A stretch of 8,045 nt of DNA from contig JAJZUK010000039.1 of NCBI GenBank assembly GCA_021847125.1, positions 1-8,045 on the forward strand. The letters are read 5' to 3'. Shown here piece after piece: positions 1 to 6,178 of the stretch. The notes under the pieces were generated by a model. The model was not told the DNA's origin. It ran no database searches and saw only the letters and a program-made list of their open reading frames with translations. The translations under genes and the position numbers were made by a program. Each line of letters begins with the position of its first letter. The stretch's first letter is position 1. The stretch is from Pseudomonadota bacterium. GTDB lineage: Bacteria > Pseudomonadota > Gammaproteobacteria > Burkholderiales > SG8-39.

Positions 1-1
1 C

Positions 2-1012
2 CGATCTCTGGCGCTGCTGACTTCGCTCAGCTTCATGATCTTCGTGCCCACGCCGCTGCTGCTGCACCTCGGACATCCGGAACGCGCATTCAATTCCACC
101 ATCACGCCGCATCTGACCTCGGCCATGGCGATGTTCGGCTTTTTTGCGAGCTTCTATGTCGCGCTGCTGATCCTGGAAGGATGGTTCGCCTACCGGCCGT
201 TCATCGTCGAGCAGGCGCAAAAGCGGACGGATCTGCTCGGCAAGATCTACCGCGTGATGACGCTGGGCTCCTACGACGTGTCGGAACACGCGATGCGCTA
301 CGACCGGAAATGGATTTTCGCGCTGGCCGTGATCGGCATCCCGGCCGCGCACGGCCTGCACGGCTACGTCGGATTCATGTACGGCTCGCTCAAGTCGCGC
401 GAATGGTGGTCCTCCGACCTGATGCCGGTCATATTCCTGTTCTCCGCGATCATCTCCGGCGTTTCCCTGCTCGCGGTGCTCTATGTCGCGTCGTGCAAAA
501 TGCGTAAGAACGCGGTGGATCTCGCCTGCCTCAAAGGCCTCGCCTACACCATCTGGGCCTTCATCATGGTCGCGCTGGTGCTCGAGGGCCTGGAGTTCGC
601 CAACATCGTCTACAAAGGCCGCGAGGGCGTGGACATGATCATGCAGTACGTCACCGGTCCGCTGCTGGTGCCGTATTTCATCCTGCAGTTCGCGATCGGC
701 GCCATTACACCCTTTCTCTGGCTGTCCTACATGATCTGGCGCGGCACGACCGGCAAAGCACTGGTGGTCGGGGTGACGGTCTGTGCCTGCCTGGTGCTGT
801 TCTCCGTGTTCATGATGCGCTGGAACGTGGTGATCGGCGGGCAGGAAATCTCCAAGACCGGCAAGGGGCTGCTCTCCTATCACCTGCCGTTCTGGGGCAA
901 GGAGGGTGCGCTCATGGCCATCGTCTTGACCATGGCGCCGCTCGCCCTGTTGTTTGGCCTGACCCGCTTATTTCCGCCCTGGGCGGAACATGCGACGCAC
1001 GCCCATGGCTGA
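2..1012 (+). CDS. NrfD/PsrC-family membrane subunit, 5'-partial
   Basis: The reading frame is open from the left edge, so the N-terminus is missing; the ATG at 35 is internal to a transmembrane stretch and is not taken as the start. The 336 visible residues hold about eight hydrophobic segments, from LLTSLSFMIFVPTPLLLHLG through to ALMAIVLTMAPLALLFGLTRLF. They include the LGHPERAF loop typical of the NrfD (polysulfide reductase membrane subunit) family, an EGLEF segment and a late RWNVVIGGQEIS motif. Family knowledge: such proteins sit in the cytoplasmic membrane, bind quinone/quinol and pass electrons to or from an FeS subunit and a molybdopterin or cytochrome partner. No haem-binding motif is seen, as expected for the family. 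A periplasmic-type cytochrome c follows. I infer a respiratory complex, perhaps in sulfur-compound metabolism, with its catalytic and FeS subunits upstream of the window. The substrate cannot be told from this subunit. Family call strong, specific function open. Confidence 0.87.
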   Translation, partial: RSLALLTSLSFMIFVPTPLLLHLGHPERAFNSTITPHLTSAMAMFGFFASFYVALLILEGWFAYRPFIVEQAQKRTDLLGKIYRVMTLGSYDVSEHAMRYDRKWIFALAVIGIPAAHGLHGYVGFMYGSLKSREWWSSDLMPVIFLFSAIISGVSLLAVLYVASCKMRKNAVDLACLKGLAYTIWAFIMVALVLEGLEFANIVYKGREGVDMIMQYVTGPLLVPYFILQFAIGAITPFLWLSYMIWRGTTGKALVVGVTVCACLVLFSVFMMRWNVVIGGQEISKTGKGLLSYHLPFWGKEGALMAIVLTMAPLALLFGLTRLFPPWAEHATHAHG

Positions 1013-1041
1013 GTCGCGATGAATCTGGGAAACCAGAAGGC

Positions 1042-1080
1042 GCCTGCAGTGCACGAACGGGGGTTCGCCTGCAGGCTTGT
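1042..1080 (+). terminator. GC-rich hairpin between NrfD-type gene and cytochrome c gene
   Basis: An 8-bp stem (GCCTGCAG at 1042-1049 with CTGCAGGC at 1069-1076) encloses a small asymmetric internal loop, then a second 5-bp stem (CGAAC 1054-1058 with GTTCG 1063-1067) closed by a GGGG loop. A short T-rich tail (TTGTTC, 1077-1082) follows. This fits an intrinsic terminator or attenuator at the end of the NrfD-containing transcript, though the T-run is imperfect. It could instead be an RNA-processing or stabilising structure that sets different levels of the two products. Confidence 0.5.
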
Positions 1081-1111
1081 TCAATCGAAGTGAAGTGTAT
1101 CGTCAATCTGG

Positions 1112-1117
1112 AAAGGA
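1112..1117 (+). promoter_or_regulatory. Ribosome binding site of the cytochrome c gene
   Basis: AAAGGA lies 7 nt before the ATG at 1125. A second, overlapping AAAGGA (1117-1122) is too close to serve that ATG. This site fixes the start at 1125 rather than the in-frame ATG at 1077, which falls in the hairpin's tail and would place a polar stretch in front of the signal peptide. Confidence 0.7.
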
Positions 1118-1124
1118 AAGGAAC

Positions 1125-1415
1125 ATGAAGCAAACGTTTATTCTGGTTGGGGCCGTTGCGGCGCTGCTCGCAGGCGGGCAGGTTGCGGCTGCGGACGGCA
1201 AGGCGGTCTTCGACAAGACCTGCAAAGGCTGCCACACGATGATGAAACCGAAGATCGGCGACAAGGCCGCCTGGGCGCCGCTGATCGCGCAGGGCGAAGC
1301 GGCGCTGGTGGCCTCCGTCATGAAAGGCAAGACACCCATGCCGCCCAAGGGCGGGGCCGCCAGCGAAGCCGACGTCAAGGCCGCAGTCGAATACATCATC
1401 AGCCAGTCGAAATAG
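1125..1415 (+). CDS. Small secreted class I cytochrome c (c5-like)
   Basis: The product is a 96-residue single-haem electron carrier. Residues 1-23 form a Sec signal peptide (MKQ, then a hydrophobic core, then VAAA), with likely cleavage near AAA|DGK, so the mature protein is periplasmic and about 73 residues long. The haem attachment site CKGCH is at 33-37. Met72 in KGKTPMPPKGG is the probable sixth iron ligand; the MPPKGG segment is typical of cytochrome c5 and related short cytochromes. The C-terminal helix (DVKAAVEYIISQ) is the usual closing helix of the fold. The start is set by a good AAAGGA site. It follows the NrfD-type membrane protein by 112 nt on the same strand, so I infer that it shuttles electrons to or from that quinone-linked complex, although an intervening hairpin suggests separate or adjusted expression. 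The fold assignment is secure; the partner is inference. Confidence 0.92.
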   Translation: MKQTFILVGAVAALLAGGQVAAADGKAVFDKTCKGCHTMMKPKIGDKAAWAPLIAQGEAALVASVMKGKTPMPPKGGAASEADVKAAVEYIISQSK

Positions 1416-1439
1416 CGCGGTCTAAGCCTCACCCCGCGC
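1415..1439 (+). other. Weak stem-loop after the cytochrome c gene
   Basis: GCGCGG (1415-1420) pairs with CCGCGC (1434-1439) around a 13-nt loop, starting on the last base of the stop codon. A second bulged hairpin (GCAGC.../...GCTGC, 1450-1469) lies just beyond. Neither is followed by a T-run, so intrinsic termination is doubtful. The 140-nt gap from 1416 to 1555 otherwise shows no gene. Confidence 0.25.
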
Positions 1440-1520
1440 ATGCCCCGTCGCAGCGGCTGATCCGGCTGCGCCAGGAAATGCGCGGCCGCGCCCGGGCGAA
1501 CCGCAGACCCGCGTTTGCGC

Positions 1521-1526
1521 TATATT
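1521..1526 (+). promoter_or_regulatory. Possible -10 element for the acylphosphatase gene
   Basis: TATATT stands out in a GC-rich gap, 29 nt before the ATG at 1556. No good -35 hexamer sits 16-18 nt upstream (the 17-nt position reads GAACCG), so this would be a weak or activator-dependent promoter, or chance. Confidence 0.3.
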
Positions 1527-1555
1527 GTCGCGCACACGATTCGGTGTGGACGAAG

Positions 1556-1825
1556 ATGGTCAGGCATCTCCAGATTTTCGGCCTGGTGCAGGGCGTGGGC
1601 TATCGCTACCACTTCATGGAGCAAGCGCAGTTCCTGGGCATTACCGGCTGGGTGCGCAATCGCCGCGGCGGCAGCGTAGAGGCGATGATCGCCGGCACGC
1701 CCGAAGCGGTGGAAGCGCTGACCGCCTGGGCACGCAGGGGGCCGGCAGCGGCAAGCGTCGAGCGCGTCGACTGCAGCGACACCGAAGGCGTGTTCGCGAG
1801 TTTCGAGTTGCGGCCGACGGAATAG
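1556..1825 (+). CDS. acyP: Acylphosphatase
   Basis: This small cytosolic enzyme hydrolyses the carboxyl-phosphate bond of acyl phosphates such as acetyl phosphate or carbamoyl phosphate. The product is 89 residues, matching the family's usual 90 or so. The signature FGLVQGVGYRY (residues 8-18) carries the phosphate-binding loop and catalytic Arg17, and GWVRNRRGGSVEA (31-43) carries catalytic Asn35; both match the invariant Arg and Asn of the family. The ATG at 1556 is chosen because it gives the standard N-terminus (MVRHLQIFGLVQG) and has a modest GGA 5 nt upstream. The longer frame from 1478 would add 26 Arg-rich residues not seen in the family. The gene stands alone on its strand between the cytochrome gene and the converging dnaE, 9 nt from dnaE's stop codon. 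The physiological substrate is unclear for this family in general. Confidence 0.95.
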   Translation: MVRHLQIFGLVQGVGYRYHFMEQAQFLGITGWVRNRRGGSVEAMIAGTPEAVEALTAWARRGPAAASVERVDCSDTEGVFASFELRPTE

Positions 1826-1843
1826 CCCTGCGCTTCAGGGATA
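1823..1843. terminator. Stem-loop at the acyP/dnaE convergence
   Basis: CCCTG (1826-1830) and CAGGG (1836-1840) form a 5-bp stem with a CGCTT loop. Flanking TA/TA pairs lie across one mismatch. The right arm contains part of the dnaE stop codon. Being symmetric, it would form in both transcripts, but there is no T-run on either side, so a terminator role is only possible. Confidence 0.3.
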
Positions 1844-4800
1844 GACCAGCTGCACGTTTTCCGGCCGCAGCCACTGCTGCAGCGACTGCATCAGCGCATC
1901 GTCCGGCCGCACGCGCCATTCCTCGCCCAGGCGCACTTCGCAGCTGGCCGTGTCGTTGTGGTAACTCACGCACACCGGGCAGCTGCCCTTGCGATAGGGC
2001 GCGAGCAGGTCCTTGAGGCGCGCCGCCGCCGCAGCCGCGCCCGCGCCGCTGGCCTCGCCGTTGATCGACAGGCGTATCGCTTTGGCGAACTGGGCGCGCG
2101 CGGCGGCGAGATCGTAAATCCTGTCGGCGATGATGCGCGTGAAGCTGACATCGCCCTCCTCGCCCGCCGCCGCGCGGCGCACGGTCTTCACCTTGGCTTC
2201 GATCACGAGCAGGTTGTCCTCCTTGCACAGATCGCGGTATTGCTCGAACACCTCGCCATAGATGGTGACCTCCTGCATCGCGCTGCCGTCGCTCAGGTTC
2301 AGGATCACCATGCGCCCGCTTTGCGTGCGCTGGATGCGCACCGACTCGACCACGCCCGCGATGAGCTGGCTTTTCTGCTGATGTTCGAAGCTGGCGCCGG
2401 GCTGCAGACTCTTGAGCGTACCGCGCACGAAGCGCTGCACCTCCGCGCGGTAGGCGCTGAACGGATGCCCGGACAGGTAGAAACCGAGGCTCGCCTTTTC
2501 CTCCTTCAGCAGGCGGCCCTCGTCCCAGCGCTCGGCGCCGATCAGAGCCGGGCGTTCGGCTCCGGCGTCGTCCGCGTCGCCGAACAGGTTGACCTGCTGC
2601 GCATTGCGCTCGCGCTGCTCCGCGGCTTCGAGCGCAATGCCGACCGAGGCGAACAGGCGCGCGCGGTCGGCATCGATGCAGTCGAACGCCCCGGCGCGCA
2701 CCAGCGCCTCGAGCACGCGGCGATTGACGATGCGCTTGTCGACGCGCTCGCAGAAGTCGAACAGATCGCGAAACGGCCCGGCCTCCTCGCGCGCGCGCAC
2801 GATGGCGCCGATGGCCGATTCGCCGGTGCCCTTTACCGCACCGAGGCCATAGCGGAGGCTTTGCTCGTCCACCGGCACGAAGCGGTAGGCGCCGTGGTTG
2901 ATGTCCGGCGGCAATATCTTCAGCCCATTGGCCAGCGCGTCGACGTAGATCGCGTGCACCTTGTCGGTGTCGTCCATCACCGCGGACATGTTGGCGGCCA
3001 TGAATTCAGACGCAAAGTGCGCCTTCAGGTAAGCGGTCTGGCAGGCGACCAGCGCATAAGCCGCCGCGTGCGACTTGTTGAAGCCGTAGCCCGCGAATTT
3101 CTCCATCAGGTCGAACAGTTCGCTCGCCTTCTTCTTGTCGACGCCGTTTTTCTCGGCGCCGGCGACGAAAATGTCGCGCTGCTGCGCCATTTCCTCCGGC
3201 TTCTTCTTGCCCATCGCGCGGCGCAGCAGGTCGGCCGCGCCCAGGCTGTAGCCGCCGATCACCTGCGCGATCTGCATCACTTGTTCCTGGTAGACCATGA
3301 TGCCGTAGGTCGAGCCGAGGATGGGCTGCAGGCGCGCATCGAGGTATTCGACGCGCTGCCTGCCGTGCTTGCGCTCGATGAAATCGGGAATCAGGTCCAT
3401 CGGGCCGGGGCGGTACAGCGCCACCAGCGCGATGATGTCCTCGAAGCGGTCGGGCCGCGCCTGCTTCAGCAGGTCGCGCATGCCGCGCGATTCAAACTGG
3501 AATATGGCGGTGGTGTTGGCGCCGGCGAAAACCTTGTAGATCGCGGGATCGTCGAGCGGAATCGACTCCAGCGAAAAATCCGCGTGCGGCTCGCCGTAGC
3601 TTCGGCCGCGGACATAGCGCATCGACCAGTCGAGGATGGTCAGCGTGGTCAGGCCGAGAAAGTCGAATTTCACCAGGCCGACCGCTTCCACGTCCTTCAT
3701 GTCGAACTGCGACACCACGCTCTCCGCGCCCTGCGCCGTGTACAAGGGGCAGAAATCGGTGAGCTTGCCCGGCGCGATCAGCACGCCGCCCGCGTGCATG
3801 CCGACGTTACGCGTCAGGCCCTCGAGCTGCTCCGCGAGCGCGAGCAGCTCGCGCGTTTCTTCGTCGTTTTGCTCGCGCTCGGCCAGGCGCGGCTCCATCT
3901 CGCGCGCCATTGCGAGGGTGATCAGCTTGCCCGGCTGAAACGGAATCATCTTGGCCAGCTCGTCGGTGCGGCCGTAATTCCATTCCATCACGCGCCCGAC
4001 GTCGCGCACCACGGCCTTCGCCGCCATGGTGCCGAACGTGGCGATCTGCGACACCGACTGGGCGCCGTACTTGTTCTTCACATATTCGATGACCCGGTCG
4101 CGGCCGTCCTGGCAGAAATCGATGTCGAAGTCGGGCATGGATACCCGCTCCGGATTGAGGAAGCGCTCGAACAGCAGGTCGTAGCGCAGGGGATCCAGGT
4201 CGGTGATGCCGAGCGAATAGGCGACCAGCGAACCCGCGCCCGAGCCGCGCCCGGGGCCCACCGGCACCGCATTCGCCTTGGCCCAGTTGATGAAGTCGGC
4301 GACGATGAGGAAGTAGCCGGAAAAACCCATCTGGGTAATGGTCTTGATCTCGAACTCCAGGCGCGCGCGATACTCGGGCTCGCGCCGCACGCGCTCTGCT
4401 TCATCGGGATAGAGCTTGGCCAGGCGCGCCGCCAGGCCTTGCGCGGCCTGCTGCGCCAGATAGTCCTCCAGGCTCACCCCCGCCGGCGTGGGGAAGGGCG
4501 GCAGCTTGCTCTTGCCCAGTTCCAGCACGAGATTGCAGCGGCGCGCGATCTCCACGCTGTTGGCGAGCGCCTCGGGCAGGTCGGCGAACAGCTCGGCCAT
4601 TTCCGCCTGGGACTTGAAATAGCTCTCGCGCGTGAATACGCGCGGCCGGCGCTGGTCGGCGAGCACGTAGCCCTCCGCGATGCATACGCGCGCCTCGTGC
4701 GCGAGGAATTCCTCGGGCTTCAGGAACTGCACCGGATGGGTCGCGACCACCGGCAGTCCGAGCCGGCCGGCGAGCGCGAGCGCGCGCTGGATGTAATGTT

Positions 4801-5335
4801 CCGCGTTGGGGGCGCCGGCGCGCTGCAGCTCGATATAGAAGCGCTGCGGGAACAGTTGCGCCCATTCCTGCGCCAGGCGCTCGGCCAGTGCGGCATGGTC
4901 CTGCGCCAGCGCGCCGCCTATGTCCCCGGCCTGGGCGCCCGAGAGCGCGAGCAGGCCGTCCACGGCGTCGGCGCTGAGCCACTCTTTCCTGATCTCGGCG
5001 CGGCCGCGCGCCTGGTTTTCCAGCCAGGCGCGGGTAAGCAGCTGCGACAGCTGCAAATAACCCTGGCGGTTGCGGCACAGCAGCAGCAGGCGCGAGGGTT
5101 TGTCGCGCTCGGCCTCATTGCCGATCCAGACGTCGCAGCCGATGACGGGCTTCACCCCTGCCGCACGCGCCGCCTTGTAGAACTTGACCGTACCGAACAG
5201 ATTCGCGAGGTCGGTGATCGCAAGCGCAGGCATAGCGTCCGTCGCGGCGCGCTCCACCGCATCGTCGATGCGCACGATGCCGTCGGTGACGGTGAACTCG
5301 GTGTGCAAGCGTAAATGGACGAAGGCGGGAGTCAT
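1835..5335 (-). CDS. dnaE: DNA polymerase III subunit alpha
   Basis: This is the catalytic subunit of the chromosomal replicase. It is complete at 1166 residues (E. coli DnaE is 1160). The PHP domain spans about 1-280 and starts FVHLRLHTEF. The palm carries GPGRGSGAG at 360-368, the catalytic pair Asp404 and Asp406 in MPDFDIDFC, and the third aspartate Asp558 in KFDFLGL; these correspond to E. coli D401, D403 and D555. Fingers motifs such as GFNKSHAAAYALVACQTAYLKAHF follow, then a helix-hairpin-helix near 825-850 (GLGAVKGTGESAIG), an internal clamp-binding peptide QVNLF at 914-918 (E. coli QADMF), an OB fold at about 985-1070 and the C-terminal tau-binding region ending NVQLVYP. The start at 5335 gives the standard N-terminus MTPAFVHLRLHTEF; the frame runs 21 codons further upstream without family-like sequence. 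No clear Shine-Dalgarno precedes it. It is transcribed divergently from trhO and converges on acyP. No lesion seen. Confidence 0.99.
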   Translation of the reverse strand: MTPAFVHLRLHTEFTVTDGIVRIDDAVERAATDAMPALAITDLANLFGTVKFYKAARAAGVKPVIGCDVWIGNEAERDKPSRLLLLCRNRQGYLQLSQLLTRAWLENQARGRAEIRKEWLSADAVDGLLALSGAQAGDIGGALAQDHAALAERLAQEWAQLFPQRFYIELQRAGAPNAEHYIQRALALAGRLGLPVVATHPVQFLKPEEFLAHEARVCIAEGYVLADQRRPRVFTRESYFKSQAEMAELFADLPEALANSVEIARRCNLVLELGKSKLPPFPTPAGVSLEDYLAQQAAQGLAARLAKLYPDEAERVRREPEYRARLEFEIKTITQMGFSGYFLIVADFINWAKANAVPVGPGRGSGAGSLVAYSLGITDLDPLRYDLLFERFLNPERVSMPDFDIDFCQDGRDRVIEYVKNKYGAQSVSQIATFGTMAAKAVVRDVGRVMEWNYGRTDELAKMIPFQPGKLITLAMAREMEPRLAEREQNDEETRELLALAEQLEGLTRNVGMHAGGVLIAPGKLTDFCPLYTAQGAESVVSQFDMKDVEAVGLVKFDFLGLTTLTILDWSMRYVRGRSYGEPHADFSLESIPLDDPAIYKVFAGANTTAIFQFESRGMRDLLKQARPDRFEDIIALVALYRPGPMDLIPDFIERKHGRQRVEYLDARLQPILGSTYGIMVYQEQVMQIAQVIGGYSLGAADLLRRAMGKKKPEEMAQQRDIFVAGAEKNGVDKKKASELFDLMEKFAGYGFNKSHAAAYALVACQTAYLKAHFASEFMAANMSAVMDDTDKVHAIYVDALANGLKILPPDINHGAYRFVPVDEQSLRYGLGAVKGTGESAIGAIVRAREEAGPFRDLFDFCERVDKRIVNRRVLEALVRAGAFDCIDADRARLFASVGIALEAAEQRERNAQQVNLFGDADDAGAERPALIGAERWDEGRLLKEEKASLGFYLSGHPFSAYRAEVQRFVRGTLKSLQPGASFEHQQKSQLIAGVVESVRIQRTQSGRMVILNLSDGSAMQEVTIYGEVFEQYRDLCKEDNLLVIEAKVKTVRRAAAGEEGDVSFTRIIADRIYDLAAARAQFAKAIRLSINGEASGAGAAAAAARLKDLLAPYRKGSCPVCVSYHNDTASCEVRLGEEWRVRPDDALMQSLQQWLRPENVQLVYP

Positions 5336-5361
5336 AGGCTGAGCAGGATGCAGACGCCAAA

Positions 5362-5367
5362 ATTTTA
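5362..5367 (-). promoter_or_regulatory. Possible -10 element for dnaE
   Basis: On the minus strand this reads TAAAAT, 26 nt before the dnaE ATG. The best -35-like match, TTGCCT (5393-5388), is 20 nt away, longer than the ideal 17. The site is plausible because it lies in an AT island between GC-rich flanks, but it is not strong. Confidence 0.35.
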
Positions 5368-5408
5368 CCACCCGCGCGCGCGGTTCGAGGCAATTCAAAC
5401 TCTACTAG

Positions 5409-5414
5409 TATAAT
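5409..5414 (+). promoter_or_regulatory. Likely -10 element of the trhO promoter
   Basis: A perfect TATAAT hexamer sits 38 nt before the trhO ATG, giving a predicted leader of about 30 nt. The -35 region is poor: the positions 17-19 nt upstream read CGAGGC, TCGAGG and TTCGAG. The minus strand at 5412-5407 reads TATACT, overlapping this box, so some opposite-strand initiation towards dnaE is conceivable. A consensus -10 in so GC-rich a region is unlikely to be chance. Confidence 0.55.
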
Positions 5415-5452
5415 TGCGGCCCGCCACAGCCCGATACCGGCGCCGGAACACC

Positions 5453-6178
5453 ATGAATATGCTCAATATCGCCGCCTATCGCTTCGTCGCCGTCAACGAT
5501 CCGGCGCAACTTCGCGCCGCGTTCAAGGCGCGCGCCGCAGAATTGGGGCTCAAAGGCACGATCCTTATCGCCTCCGAAGGCATCAATCTGTTCCTTGCCG
5601 GCGCTGCGGCGAAGGTCGAGGCCTTCCTGCAAACGCTGCGCGCGGATGCGCGCTTTGCCGCGATCGAAGTCAAGCGCAGTTGGTCGGCCGCGCAACCATT
5701 CCGCCGCCTGCTGGTGAAAATCAAACGTGAAATCGTGTCCATGCGCCGCCCGGAAGTCGATCCGGGCGCTGCGCCGCGGCTTGCGCCGGAGGAACTCAAG
5801 CGCTGGCTGGACCAGGGGCGCGAGCTGGTGCTGCTCGATACGCGCAATCAGTTCGAGGTGGACCTGGGTTCGTTCGAACACACGCTGTCGCTGGGACTGA
5901 AATCGTTCAGCGAATTTCCGCATGCGACGCCGAGGCTGCCCCAGGCGCTGAAGGACCGGCCCATCGTCACCTACTGCACCGGCGGCATACGCTGCGAAAA
6001 AGCCGCGCCCTGGCTGATCAGCCAGGGTTTTCGCGAGGTGTACCAGCTCGAGGGCGGCATCCTCAATTACTTCGAGCAATGCGGCGGCGCGCATTTTCGC
6101 GGCGAGTGCTTCGTGTTCGACGAGCGCGTGGCACTGGATCCCGCCCTGCGCGCAAGCGGCAGCGGCCGCGGCGCATGA
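5453..6178 (+). CDS. trhO: tRNA uridine(34) hydroxylase, rhodanese family, short form
   Basis: Members of this family (formerly YceA/UPF0176) use molecular oxygen to hydroxylate U34 in the tRNA anticodon to 5-hydroxyuridine, the first step towards cmo5U/mo5U wobble bases. The 241-residue product has an N-terminal ferredoxin-like domain (about 1-95, with GTILIASEGINLFLAG at 35-50 and VKRSW at 73-77) and a rhodanese domain (about 110-210). The active-site loop is YCTGGIRCEKA with Cys175 and Cys181, the family hallmark, and LEGGILNYFE and GECFVFDERV follow. The ATG at 5453 has CGGAA 5-6 nt upstream and is preferred over the ATG at 5459. E. coli TrhO is about 350 residues, with extra C-terminal sequence including Cys pairs; this one stops soon after FDERVALDPALR. 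Short members of the family exist, so loss of function need not follow. Its stop overlaps the start of the EamA-type transporter gene, implying one operon. Confidence 0.93.
   Translation: MNMLNIAAYRFVAVNDPAQLRAAFKARAAELGLKGTILIASEGINLFLAGAAAKVEAFLQTLRADARFAAIEVKRSWSAAQPFRRLLVKIKREIVSMRRPEVDPGAAPRLAPEELKRWLDQGRELVLLDTRNQFEVDLGSFEHTLSLGLKSFSEFPHATPRLPQALKDRPIVTYCTGGIRCEKAAPWLISQGFREVYQLEGGILNYFEQCGGAHFRGECFVFDERVALDPALRASGSGRGA

Noticed and set aside
972..988. Perfect 7-bp inverted repeat TTCCGCC/GGCGGAA with a 3-nt loop.
   Set aside because: It lies inside the end of the NrfD-type coding sequence with no T-run after it. The hairpin at 1042-1080, beyond the stop codon, is a better terminator candidate.
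1478..1555. Upstream extension of the acylphosphatase frame.
   Set aside because: The 26 extra residues are Arg-rich and not seen in the family. The ATG at 1556 gives the canonical N-terminus and length.
1958..5314. A 1118-codon open frame on the plus strand, opposite dnaE.
   Set aside because: It is codon-aligned with dnaE, so each of its stop codons would need a TTA, CTA or TCA codon in dnaE. Such codons are rare in a GC-rich genome and absent here. The translation is an Arg/Ala/His/Leu-rich composition without family motifs, while dnaE is intact.
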